Below are positions 8,145 to 16,763 of a stretch of DNA of 64,000 bases, in pieces (the first letter of the stretch is position 1; each line of letters opens with the position of its first letter). The stretch lies in contig JADJZB010000028.1 in assembly GCA_016719485.1 (NCBI GenBank), positions 62,001 to 126,000 on the forward strand, read 5' to 3'. The notes beneath the pieces are model-generated. The model saw only the letters and a program-made list of their open reading frames with translations. It did not search any database and was not told the origin of the DNA. The translations under genes and the position numbers were made by a program. Origin of the DNA: Holophagales bacterium. Lineage in GTDB: Bacteria > Acidobacteriota > Thermoanaerobaculia > UBA5066.

Positions 8145-9946
8145 GTGAAGAATGGCGAGCAGGGCCCCCGGGCGGGGCAGCCGGTCCGGAAGAGGATCCT
8201 GTACTTCGCGCCGAGCCGGACTCACTCCGAGAGCCTCTTCGGCGTGCTCGGGTCGGTGCCGGGCACGGTCCGGTCCCGCGAGAACGGCGAAACGGCCTTT
8301 CGCCGGAACGACGTCACCCTCCGCTTCGTCCTCAGGCAGGACGCCGTCGAGGCGCACGAGGCCCTGCACCACGGCTACTACAACGCCGTCGTCCTCGACC
8401 TGAGGACGATGTCCGGGCCTTCCGCCCGCCTCGAGGATCACTTCGAGAAGACGATGCGGCTGCTCGACCTGATGGACGCCGAGCACGACGTCGAGCTCCG
8501 CTACGGCTTCCACCGCATCCTCGCCCTGATCTCGGGACGGGACTCGGCCCGGGTGGACGATCTCATTCGCCGCCTCGGCAGTCGCGGTATCGGCCACGTG
8601 CTTCGGGACCCCTCGGTCTGCTACCTCGATCCCGGCTGCTCCCGCCTCCCGGCTCCGGCCGACTTCGGAAAGCTCGTGGCCGACGAGCTCGTCCGGATGA
8701 CGACGGTCGGCAAGAAGGGGTCCCGGGCGTTGTGCGCCTCCGGCGGAGGCATCACGGGCCTCTACTTCGAGATGGGCGCGCTGAAGTGCCTGTCCGACTG
8801 CCTGCCCCCCGGCGCCATGAACGCGTTCGACCTCTACTTCGGGATCAGCGCCGGGGCCGTCCTCGCCGGAATCCTCGCCAACGGCTATTCGATGGACGAG
8901 TTCATGGCCGCGATCGCGGGCCACCCGTGCGAGAGGGTACCGAACGTCGACCTCTCGCTCCTGAGGGTCGCTCACGTCAATCTCGCGAGCCTGGCCATGC
9001 CCTTCGAGAACGCTCTGAGGGGCCTCGCCACGACGATCCGGGACGTCCTCGGAGGGAAAGGCAACCCCTCCTTCTCGTCGCTCTTCCTCGACTACAGCGA
9101 CCTTCTCGCGGCCCCGTTCCAGGCCGACGGCTACGAGAAGATGCTGCGCTACATGTTCACGCGACCCGGGGCGACGAACGATTTCCGGAAGCTGCACCGA
9201 CGCCTCTTCATCGGCGCGACCGACCAGGACGCCCGCGAGCACGTCCTCTTCGGCGAGCCCGGGTTCGACAGCGTGCCCGTGAGCCGGGCCATCCAGGCCT
9301 CGCTCAGCATCAACCCGGCGTTCGCCTCGACGAAGATCGGCGAGCGGTACTACGTCGACGGGGCGGTGACGAGGACCTCCAACTTCACCGAGGCGATCCG
9401 CAAGGGGCCGACCTGATCATCGTCCTGGATCCGCTCGCCCCCTATGTTTCGAAGGGAGTCGCCGGCTTCGCCAGCCGCCGCGGACTCCTCTACAACGCCG
9501 ACCAGGACATACGGACGGCGTCCTACACCCGCTTCGAGACGACTCGCCACTGGGTCCTGCGCCAGCATCCCGAGGTCAGCATGTACACCTTCCTTCCGGC
9601 CAATCGCCTCCGGAAGGTGCTCTCGGTCAATCCCATGGACCACCGCCCGTTCCTTTCCATCTGGCGGGGCGCCTACCTCTCGACGCTCCAGCGGATCCAC
9701 CTCCTGCGCCACCGGATGTGCGGCGACCTCGCGACCCACGGTCTCTCGCTCGACACGGCGCGTGCCGAGGCCGTGGCCGCCCGGCTCGAAGCGACGACCG
9801 AAGCGAAGTTCGCGGACTTCTTCCCGGACGGAAGGGTGGACGTCACCGCGGGAATGCGGCCGTCCAAGGCTCTCCGGCTCGCGGCCGGGACTCCCGACGA
9901 GGCCGTCGTCTGCCGTTACGGCGACGGAAAGTCGGCCGTCGCCTGA
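8145..9946 (+). CDS. Patatin-like phospholipase with N-terminal receiver-like region; frameshifted
   Basis: Residues 1-190 look like a degenerate response-regulator receiver (RKRILYFAP, AVVLDLRTMSG) without a clear function. The patatin domain starts at about residue 200 with the oxyanion loop GGGITGLYFEMG, has the nucleophile Ser about 235 in GISAG and the catalytic Asp about 405 in VDGAV. The frame breaks at a run of four Gs (9404-9407) and stops at 9416; one more G would join it without loss to the next frame, which continues ADLIIVLDPLAPYV to 9946 (about 600 residues). The catalytic dyad lies before the break, so a truncated enzyme might still fold. GTG 8145 has GGGAGG 8 bases upstream. 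Likely a lipid acyl hydrolase. The break may be a sequencing error, real decay or slippage. Confidence 0.8.
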
Positions 9947-9950
9947 CGCC

Positions 9951-11564
9951 TCAGCCGGGGGGCGGCGCCAGGCGGAACCGGACGCCGACGACGACCGTGG
10001 CCCGGGCGGCGATTGGCCGGCCCCGCAGCGACGCCGGCGCGAAGCCGAGCTGGCGTCGCGCAGCCTGAACGACGACGTCGTCGATCTCCGGGTCGACCCC
10101 TCGCACGACGTGGATCGAGCCGATCGTCCCGTCGGCGAGGACGAGGACCTCCAGCTCGACCCGCCCGTCCAGGCCCCCGTGCCGGCGCATCAGGTCGTCG
10201 GAGAACGTCGGCCTCACGTCGGTCGTCCGGACCGGCGGGATCGCTCCCGGCGGGAGGGCGGCCGGGGGCGTCGGCGTCGGTTCGACCGTCGGGATCGGCG
10301 ACGGCTCGGGAGTCGGGGTCTCGCTCGGCGCCGTGGGCGGCGGCGTGTCGGCCGGGACGAGAGGTGCGGTCGGCGTCTGCTCGACGACGACGATCGGCCC
10401 GGACATCGGATCCAGCGCCGGGGCCGGTGCTGGAGTGGGGGTGGAGTCGGGCGCCGGCAGGACTGCGGGCACGCTCGGTCCTTCGGCACTTCCCCCCGTC
10501 CGTCTCGCCCCGATCTTGTCCCACACGACGAGCGCGAGGACGACGGAGTTCACGCCGAGAAAGAGGAGGAGGAGTACGACGAGGCCCGGACGCCGGGACA
10601 GGGGGACCGGCGCGGACGCGGCGACCGGTCGCGGGCGGCGGGGCGGCGGACCGGCCGCCGGAACGGGCGCCGGCGCGACGAGGATGGGCTGCGACGAGAT
10701 GACCGTCGGCGTATCGGCGACCATGGAATTCCGACGAGGCAGGAGCGCTTCGCGAAGCGCCGCGGCGAAGTCCCCGCAGCTCTCGTAACGGCCCTCCGGC
10801 TTCTTCGCCAGGACCCGGTCGAAGACCGCGTCCACAGCCGGGTGGACCTCGGGGCGCAGGGACGACGGCGCCGGCGCCGCGTGCGACACGATCCGCATCA
10901 TCACGACGGCGGGGGCCGCGTTCGGCCCCCAGGGGAGCCGGCCCGTGAGCATCCGGAACGCGAGGACCCCGAGCGAGAACTGGTCGGAAGCGGGCGTCAG
11001 GGATTCCCCCCTCGCCTGCTCGGGCGAGAGATACATCGGTGTTCCCATCAGCGTCCCGGCCGCGGTCAGGCCGGAGGAGTCGGCCATGCTCTTGGCGAGG
11101 CCGAAATCCGCCAGGACGATCCGGCCGCTCTGGTCGAAGAGGACGTTCACCGACTTGATGTCGCGGTGGATGATGCCCCGCCCGTGAGCGGCGTCGAGCG
11201 CCGAGGCGAGGGCGTCGACCCACTCGCAGACGGTCTCCGGCGGAGGTGGCGGCCCGGACTCCAGACGCGAGGCGAGGGTACCTCCCGACAGGCAGGGCAT
11301 CTCGATGAAGGCGACGCCGTTCTCGACGCCGAAGCCGTAGATCTGGAGGATGTTCGGGTGCTCCAGCTGCGCCGCCGTCTTGGCCTCGCGACGGAACCGC
11401 GCATCGAACTCGGGGAGGCTCGAGATCGTCTCCTTGACGACCTTGATCGCGACGCGCCTTTCGAGGGTGACGTCGACCGCCTCCCAGACCTCCGCCATGC
11501 CACCCTCGCCCAGCTTCCGGACGAGGCGGCAGTTCCCAAGACGGGTCCCTTCGGAGAGAGGCAT
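9951..11564 (-). CDS. Serine/threonine protein kinase with TonB-like C-terminal domain
   Basis: A Hanks-type kinase fills residues 10-275: glycine loop LGEGGMAEVWEA, the ATP lysine in AIKVVKE, HRDIKSVNVL (about residue 133) and DFG (about 152). A proline-rich linker, one membrane helix (about 325-345) and a second long Pro/Thr-rich stretch lead to residues 448-537, which resemble the TonB C-terminal fold (GLDGRVELEVLVLADGTI, then GVRFRL). The kinase would be cytoplasmic and the TonB-like part periplasmic. It follows the FHA gene by 71 bases, so the two probably form a phospho-signalling pair, FHA domains binding phosphothreonine. Substrates are unknown. The gene ends 4 bases from the convergent patatin gene. 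Confidence 0.85.
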   Translation of the reverse strand: MPLSEGTRLGNCRLVRKLGEGGMAEVWEAVDVTLERRVAIKVVKETISSLPEFDARFRREAKTAAQLEHPNILQIYGFGVENGVAFIEMPCLSGGTLASRLESGPPPPPETVCEWVDALASALDAAHGRGIIHRDIKSVNVLFDQSGRIVLADFGLAKSMADSSGLTAAGTLMGTPMYLSPEQARGESLTPASDQFSLGVLAFRMLTGRLPWGPNAAPAVVMMRIVSHAAPAPSSLRPEVHPAVDAVFDRVLAKKPEGRYESCGDFAAALREALLPRRNSMVADTPTVISSQPILVAPAPVPAAGPPPRRPRPVAASAPVPLSRRPGLVVLLLLFLGVNSVVLALVVWDKIGARRTGGSAEGPSVPAVLPAPDSTPTPAPAPALDPMSGPIVVVEQTPTAPLVPADTPPPTAPSETPTPEPSPIPTVEPTPTPPAALPPGAIPPVRTTDVRPTFSDDLMRRHGGLDGRVELEVLVLADGTIGSIHVVRGVDPEIDDVVVQAARRQLGFAPASLRGRPIAARATVVVGVRFRLAPPPG

Positions 11565-11635
11565 GTCGGCGGTTCGAACTCCCCCGGTTTTGGTGCGCCG
11601 ATGTTAGCCGAGGACCGGCGGAGCCGCCGGGAACG

Positions 11636-11974
11636 TCAGTCGAGGTTCACGGTGGCCCGCCAGCCCCCCATGGCGATCTCGTCGCCGTGGGAGAGGCGCG
11701 CCTTCGATACGACCGTGCCATTCAGCGTCGAGCCGTAGCGGCTTCCGACGTCCTCGAGCCAGAAGGTCCCTCCGCCTTCGCGCAGGATCCGCGCGTGGTG
11801 TCGCGAGACTCCCGGAAGCCGGACGATGACGTCGTTCTCGCGTGCCGCGCCGATCGTCAGGACCGCGGTGTCGAGAAGGTAGATCTCGCCCATGTTGTCG
11901 AGGATGTGCGGTCCGGCCGCGCCACGCGGGGAAGGCTCCCTCACGCCGGCAGCCTTCGAGGGGGGAAAGGCCAT
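11636..11974 (-). CDS. Small FHA-domain protein
   Basis: This 112-residue protein is almost entirely one forkhead-associated domain: TIGAARENDVIVRLPGVSRHHARIL, then DVGSRYGSTLNG, with the conserved Gly, Arg, Ser-Arg-His and Asn positions of phosphothreonine-binding loops. It sits directly upstream of the kinase gene on the same strand and is its likely partner or target. No Shine-Dalgarno precedes ATG 11974; TATCCT ends 6 bases before the ATG, which would give a leaderless mRNA. Confidence 0.85.
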   Translation of the reverse strand: MAFPPSKAAGVREPSPRGAAGPHILDNMGEIYLLDTAVLTIGAARENDVIVRLPGVSRHHARILREGGGTFWLEDVGSRYGSTLNGTVVSKARLSHGDEIAMGGWRATVNLD

Positions 11975-12016
11975 GCGGGAAGGATACGCGGGAGCAGACC
12001 GCCGCGCACCCCCGCG

Positions 12017-12045
12017 GGCCAGGGCCGGCCCGAAGCCGGCCCTGG
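12017..12045 (-). terminator. Strong hairpin after the secreted propeller gene
   Basis: A perfect 12-bp stem (12017-12028 with 12034-12045) with a TTCGG loop on the minus strand lies 14 bases past the stop at 12059. No T run follows, so it may act as a 3' stability element or a Rho-type terminator. Confidence 0.5.
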
Positions 12046-12058
12046 CGGAGCGTGCCTC

Positions 12059-14629
12059 CTATTCCGCCCGGACGAATACCGGGTCCGTGGAGGCGTTGTC
12101 GATCACGGTGACGTAGGCGTCCCACGGCTCGAGGCCTTCGATCCTCTCGATCGTGGCGGTGAAGCCGTCGCCGCTCGTGCCGAGGACGTCCGCGAGAAGT
12201 CGCGTCCACTGGTGGAGCTGTCCGGGCCCGAGGGACTTCTCCAGGGGGGCCCCGACGACGGCGCCGCCCGAGTTGCGGACGGTCACCCGCAGCGTGACGC
12301 CCGCGTTCGGGTCCGAACCGGTCGCTCCCGAATGGACGACGGCGAGATTGGTCCGGAAGCGGTCGTTCTGCACGAGTCCGACGATCCGCTTCGTCCGTTT
12401 CGCGCGCTCTACGTACGGGTCGATCGCCGTGAAGCCGAGCCCCGTGCCGTTCGACGCGGTCGTCCTCACGGAGGCGAAGCCCGCGGCGAAGTCGCGGAAG
12501 GAGATCCTCAGCGGACCGTAGTCGTCGGCACGAACCGAACCGGGCGAGAGCGCGCGGAAATGGTCCACCGCGTTGGGCCAGAGGACGCCCAGCCCGGTCC
12601 CGAGAGTCAGGGTCTCGGAGACCGTGTTCCCCGAAACGGAGGACGTGAAGGACACGTCCGCCACGGCGGGCCCGCCCGTCGTGTTCGTGATTGCACACTC
12701 CGACGTGAAGCGCGTTCCGATGCCTCCGGCGTCCGTGATCACCGGAAGCGCCAGGTTCGACGCCCGGTCCGCCGGCGAGGCCCTCACGAAGGCGGCGTCC
12801 TGGTTCGCGTTCGAGACGACCGTCGCGTAGGCGTCGTAGGCCTCGGAGCCGGCCGAAAAGGGGACGAACAGGACCGAGAAGGTCTCCCCGACCGCTCCCG
12901 GGAACCCGGCCAGGGGCGCGTCGAGCTGGCGCCACTGACCGGGCGGCACCTGGAGAGGCACCGTGCCGACCGCCGCGCCCGTGGCGTCGTCGAAGAAATC
13001 GGCCGAGATGTCGAGCGTGGCGCAGCTTCCCTCGAGGCCGCAGAGGTTCGCGACCGCCACGTTGGTCCGGAAGGCCGGGGTGTTCTTCAGGCCGTTCAGC
13101 GCTTTGCGGAAGACCCTCACCTCGCGGGCCGCGTCCAGCGACGTGAAGCCGAGCCCCGTCGTCGAGGCGTCGGGGAAGCGGGTGAACACGCGTGCCGCGA
13201 GGCTTCCCGAGCCGTTCTTGAACGCGGCCGCGAGCGTCCCCGCCACCGTCTCGCCCGGCGGGAGCGCGGCCCCCCCGAGGTCGCGGAAAGACTGGACGAC
13301 GTTCGGAAACACGCGCGTCGCCCCGGAGGCGAGATCGACCGGGAGGGTGTAGGTCCCGTTCGCCGTGGTCAGGGTCAGGACGACGTCTCGATCGGCGTCG
13401 AGGTTTGCGACGGTGACCTCCGTGAAGAAGTTCCGCGTCGGGTCGCCGGGCCGGACCTCCACGGCGACGGGAAGGACCTGCCGCGTCACGAACGGCGATC
13501 CGGCCGGCAGAGGAGTCCAGCGCTCCACGGCACCCGTCACGACGAGGAGCTCCCCGTCTCCGGCCCACGGCAGGGCGCGGTACGTCTCGCCGCTCGTCGT
13601 GAAGAGCGAGCGTCCGCCGTCCGACGGTGCGTAGACCGTTCGCACGGTCGACTCGACGGTCGTATCGGTGCGCCGTGGTGCAACCGCGACCGCCGGGGCG
13701 GCCACCGTCGTCGCGATGCCCGCATCGCCGGGGACCGGTGTCAGGGTCGTCGTCGCGCCGTCCGTCATTTCTGACACGGCGGCGGCGAGAACGTGAGGCC
13801 CGTACGACGAGGCGAGCGCAACGGTCCCTCCGGTGGCGGCGATGCCCGCCCAGTTCGAGACGGACCTCGCCTGCGGGAACGCGGTCCGCTCGCCGGTCGC
13901 GGGACGGAACCGGACGAGCCGGTCTCGTGCGCCATCCATCCCCCAGAGCTGGGTCCCCGTCTCGTCGACGGTCAGGAGCGTGCCCGGAGACGAGCCGTTC
14001 CCCCAGAGCGTCACGGCGCCCTCGGGCGTGAGCGAGAGGAGCACCCCACCTTCCGTCGCGAGCCAGAGGCGCCGGGCCGCGTCGAGCTGCCCCGCGGCCT
14101 CGACGACCCCTGCGATGGTCCACGTCGTCAGGGTGCCTCCCGCGAGGCGCGCCACCACGTCGCGCCCCACGAGCCACACCGACCCGTCCTGCGGGTCGAG
14201 CCGCATCGACCGCGCGAGGAACGGAACCTCCGTACGCGTCGCGCTTCCCGTCGCGGGATCGAGCGAATAGACGAGCGCCCGCTGCTCGGCCGTGAGCGGC
14301 ACGAGGACGAGGACCCGTCCGGTTCCCACGTGCCTCCGGACGGCGACCGGGAAGAACGAGCGGGGCGTCGCGTCGAGATCCCATGTCGTGAGGGCGCCCG
14401 ACGGGGCGAGGCGCCTGACGAGTGGTTTCCAGCCGCCGGTCGGGTTGTCGTACTCGGCGGCGGGGAACCAGAACGACCCGTCCGCGCCGGTCTCTCGATC
14501 GCCGGTCGAACCCTCGACGCCCGCAGTGGCGAAAAGCGTCACTCGATACGCCGTCCCCGCCGCGACGGCCCGGGACGGGAACAGCAGCAGAGCCGCGGCC
14601 AGCGCGGCCGCCAACGGGGCGTTCTTCAT
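12059..14629 (-). CDS. Secreted protein, N-terminal propeller-like, C-terminal repeated modules
   Basis: The 856-residue product has a signal peptide (KNAPLAAALAAALLLF to AVAAG). The first 300 residues show repeating W/D-rich blades (TTWDLDATPRSFFPVAV, SLDPATGSATRTEVPF, GSVWLVGRDVVARLAGG) like a streptogramin-lyase or SMP-30 type beta-propeller. The rest holds at least two copies of an unrecognised module ending in similar motifs (YDAYATVVSNANQDAAFVRA and WDAYVTVIDNASTDPVFVRA). No catalytic residues were recognised. ATG 14629 has GGAGG 5 bases upstream, whereas the in-frame start further up has none. Divergent from the lipoprotein at 14698. Confidence 0.75.
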   Translation of the reverse strand: MKNAPLAAALAAALLLFPSRAVAAGTAYRVTLFATAGVEGSTGDRETGADGSFWFPAAEYDNPTGGWKPLVRRLAPSGALTTWDLDATPRSFFPVAVRRHVGTGRVLVLVPLTAEQRALVYSLDPATGSATRTEVPFLARSMRLDPQDGSVWLVGRDVVARLAGGTLTTWTIAGVVEAAGQLDAARRLWLATEGGVLLSLTPEGAVTLWGNGSSPGTLLTVDETGTQLWGMDGARDRLVRFRPATGERTAFPQARSVSNWAGIAATGGTVALASSYGPHVLAAAVSEMTDGATTTLTPVPGDAGIATTVAAPAVAVAPRRTDTTVESTVRTVYAPSDGGRSLFTTSGETYRALPWAGDGELLVVTGAVERWTPLPAGSPFVTRQVLPVAVEVRPGDPTRNFFTEVTVANLDADRDVVLTLTTANGTYTLPVDLASGATRVFPNVVQSFRDLGGAALPPGETVAGTLAAAFKNGSGSLAARVFTRFPDASTTGLGFTSLDAAREVRVFRKALNGLKNTPAFRTNVAVANLCGLEGSCATLDISADFFDDATGAAVGTVPLQVPPGQWRQLDAPLAGFPGAVGETFSVLFVPFSAGSEAYDAYATVVSNANQDAAFVRASPADRASNLALPVITDAGGIGTRFTSECAITNTTGGPAVADVSFTSSVSGNTVSETLTLGTGLGVLWPNAVDHFRALSPGSVRADDYGPLRISFRDFAAGFASVRTTASNGTGLGFTAIDPYVERAKRTKRIVGLVQNDRFRTNLAVVHSGATGSDPNAGVTLRVTVRNSGGAVVGAPLEKSLGPGQLHQWTRLLADVLGTSGDGFTATIERIEGLEPWDAYVTVIDNASTDPVFVRAE

Positions 14630-14660
14630 GGGACCTCCGATCGGAAAAATACACGATTCG

Positions 14661-14690
14661 TTGACAGTGGGCGAACCCAGCGCCACGATT
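14661..14690 (+). promoter_or_regulatory. Promoter for the lipoprotein gene at 14698
   Basis: TTGACA (14661-14666) is followed after 17-18 bases by CACGAT/ACGATT. The predicted start falls at about 14697, one base before the ATG, which has no Shine-Dalgarno, so the mRNA may be leaderless. The minus-10 is weak. Confidence 0.4.
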
Positions 14691-14697
14691 CGGCCCG

Positions 14698-15618
14698 ATG
14701 GACACCCTCCGTCGATCGCACGGACTCGTCGCGCGCCTTCTTCTCATCGGCCTCGCGCCTTTCGCCCTCGACGGCTGCGTATCCGTGGGGCTCGCCCGCT
14801 CCGTCCGCGACGGCGGCAGCTCCGGCACCGGAGAGGTGCTCGTGAGCGTCTACCAGACGACGGGTGACCGCGACTCCGCCGTTCTCGTGAATCACCCCGT
14901 CCTGGCCGAGCTGGCCCGCGTCGAGAGCGGGAACCGATCGATCGTGGCCCGCTCGATGGCTTCGTCGTGGTCTCTCGACGGGCTCCCTCCCGGGCGCTAC
15001 GTCCTCCGGACGTCGAAGAAGATCGACCTGGACGGCAACGTCGTGCCCCTGAAGGGGCCGATCGAAAAGGAGTTCGACGTCCGCGCCGGCGAACGCGTGG
15101 ACGCGAAGGTCGTCCTCGAGAAGGTCCCCGTCTTCTGGATCGTCCTGGCCGCCATCACCGTCGTGTTCCTCGTGATCCTCGCGATCGACGCGGCGGGTGA
15201 CGGAGGGCTCCCGCTTCCACCTCCCCCGCCCCTCCCGCCGCTCTTCGTCGGCGTCGCCCTCGAGATCCCCTTCGGACGCACGACCGGGCCCGAGGCCGTC
15301 GAACCCGGCGTGGCCGACGTCTATCCGGCTCCCGGCTCCGTCGTCGCGGCACGCCGGATCGCCGTGAGCTTCTTCATGACGGTGCCGCTCGACCCGCAGT
15401 CGGTGGACGGCGCGGCCGTTCTCGCCGTCGGGTCCCTCTCCGGGGAGATCGAGGGCAGGGTCGAGTGGCTGGAGGAGGAGCGCCTTCTCCGTTTCCTGCC
15501 GGCGCAGGACTTCCGCCCGGGTGAGGACGTCACCGTGACGCTCGACCTGGGAAAGGTCGAGTCGGTGGGCGGTCGGAGCGGCAGCGGCCGCGCGACGACG
15601 TCGTTCCGGGTCCCCTGA
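14698..15618 (+). CDS. Lipoprotein with membrane segment and C-terminal Ig-like domain
   Basis: A signal peptide ends in the lipobox LDGC. A beta-rich region (GEVLVSVYQTTGD, LDGLPPGRYVLR) is followed by a hydrophobic helix (FWIVLAAITVVFLVILAI, about residues 142-160), a polyproline run and a C-terminal domain of the Big_5 type (YPAPGSVVAARRIAVSFFM to VTLDLGKV). It is 306 residues and I do not recognise a specific function; an envelope structural or binding role is likely. It ends 3 bases from the convergent membrane-protein gene. Confidence 0.75.
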   Translation: MDTLRRSHGLVARLLLIGLAPFALDGCVSVGLARSVRDGGSSGTGEVLVSVYQTTGDRDSAVLVNHPVLAELARVESGNRSIVARSMASSWSLDGLPPGRYVLRTSKKIDLDGNVVPLKGPIEKEFDVRAGERVDAKVVLEKVPVFWIVLAAITVVFLVILAIDAAGDGGLPLPPPPPLPPLFVGVALEIPFGRTTGPEAVEPGVADVYPAPGSVVAARRIAVSFFMTVPLDPQSVDGAAVLAVGSLSGEIEGRVEWLEEERLLRFLPAQDFRPGEDVTVTLDLGKVESVGGRSGSGRATTSFRVP

Positions 15619-15621
15619 GGG

Positions 15622-16179
15622 TCAGACCGACTCGCCCGCCGCGGCACGCCGCGGCGTCTCGTCGTCGACGCGCGGCTCCACGACCGCGAGAAGGGGCTTT
15701 CGTCGTGCCGCCGTGAGGAGAAAGGTCGCGAGGAGGCCGAGCATCAGGCCGAGGAACGCCTGCGAGGCGAGGAACGCCGCGGGCTTGAGGATCGCGAAGC
15801 CGGGATGAAGGAACCTGACGAGCCATCCCGACGCCTCCGAGAGGAACGTCGCGGCGAACGTCCCCCCCACGAACGCCGCCTTCAGCCGTCTCGGGCCGGG
15901 GACGAAGATGTAGAGGTGCGTCAGGACGAGCAGGACCATCGCCATCATGGCGAAGTGCCCGTGCGAGGACTCGACCATGGAACCGAAGGTCCGCGCAGGC
16001 TGGAACGTCTCGTCGGACCCTCGGTAGTACGCGGCGACGCTCGCGGGCGAGAGCCCCATCCTCGAGAAGTACATCCCGAAGTTCGAGGCCCAGAGCCCGG
16101 TGAGGAAGACGAACGTCCCCCAGAGAGTCAGGCGGGTGAGGGGGTTGTTCTGGAAGCCGCCCTGTTCCATGTATCTCAT
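15622..16179 (-). CDS. Four-helix membrane protein, possible b-type redox subunit
   Basis: The 185-residue product has four predicted membrane helices (near residues 18-36, 75-95, 102-122 and 135-158). Histidines lie in or next to helix 2 (SSHGHFAMMA, LVLTHLYIF) and in FLHPGF, positions that could ligate heme b, though no known family signature was recognised. It is the last gene of the apbE-porin-FMN-protein operon, 7 bases after the FMN-binding gene, so it may pass electrons between the quinone pool and the covalently bound flavin. That role is inference. Confidence 0.65.
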   Translation of the reverse strand: MRYMEQGGFQNNPLTRLTLWGTFVFLTGLWASNFGMYFSRMGLSPASVAAYYRGSDETFQPARTFGSMVESSHGHFAMMAMVLLVLTHLYIFVPGPRRLKAAFVGGTFAATFLSEASGWLVRFLHPGFAILKPAAFLASQAFLGLMLGLLATFLLTAARRKPLLAVVEPRVDDETPRRAAAGESV

Positions 16180-16186
16180 CGTCTTC

Positions 16187-16756
16187 TCATTTCGCCGGCA
16201 ACGCCGGTTCGCCCAGGAGTGAATGAACCGCCAGGACCCGCCGGAGAGCCGCGGAGATGGAGTGCGTCGTGAGCGTTGCGCCGGTGACGTGCGCCAGCGC
16301 CCGACCGACGAAGAGACCGTCTTCCTGCCTCTTCCCTTCCACCCTCTTCAGCCACCCGCCGCGGGGCAGGTAGTCCTGCGGTTCGCCGAAGGCGAGGACG
16401 TCGACGCTCCTCACGGTCCGGTCGGGCGCGACGACGACCATCAGCACCTCGCGCGCCGTCCTCACGACATGGGCGTCGAAGTAGGCCGTGCCGAGGAGCG
16501 TCCCGTCCGGACCGAAGGCCGCGTAGCGCGTCACGACCGCGGAGTCGACCGGCGCCTGCGCCGTCTTCCGGGCCGCCGCGTGCTGGGCGTCGGTCAGGAA
16601 AGACGTGCTCCTCACGACGCGGGCCGGCGGCGGGAAGGCCCTCGCGAGCGCCTGTTCCTGCGTCTCGAAGACGGCCCCTCCCGCCGCGCCCGGGAGGATG
16701 GCGGCGAGGAGGAGAAGGGCCGGCGCCTGCCGGAATCGGCGGGCGCCGGGGCTCAC
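16187..16756 (-). CDS. Periplasmic FMN-binding protein with flavinylation motif
   Basis: A signal peptide (APALLLLAAILPGAAGG) precedes an FMN_bind domain. The motif TGATLT (residues 158-163) matches the S/T-G-A-T-x-T site where ApbE attaches FMN to the last threonine, as in NqrC and RnfG. The ApbE gene is two genes upstream in the same operon. The product is small (189 residues), so it probably acts as a one-flavin electron carrier outside the cytoplasm. GTG 16756 begins just after the porin stop; ATG 16789, overlapping the porin end, is the alternative. Confidence 0.82.
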   Translation of the reverse strand: MSPGARRFRQAPALLLLAAILPGAAGGAVFETQEQALARAFPPPARVVRSTSFLTDAQHAAARKTAQAPVDSAVVTRYAAFGPDGTLLGTAYFDAHVVRTAREVLMVVVAPDRTVRSVDVLAFGEPQDYLPRGGWLKRVEGKRQEDGLFVGRALAHVTGATLTTHSISAALRRVLAVHSLLGEPALPAK

Positions 16757-16763
16757 CCCGGGG

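Noticed and set aside
11604..14828. A second minus-strand frame over the secreted propeller gene and FHA gene
   Set aside because: It is offset in frame from two genes with clear signal peptide or FHA motifs and is Arg-rich throughout.
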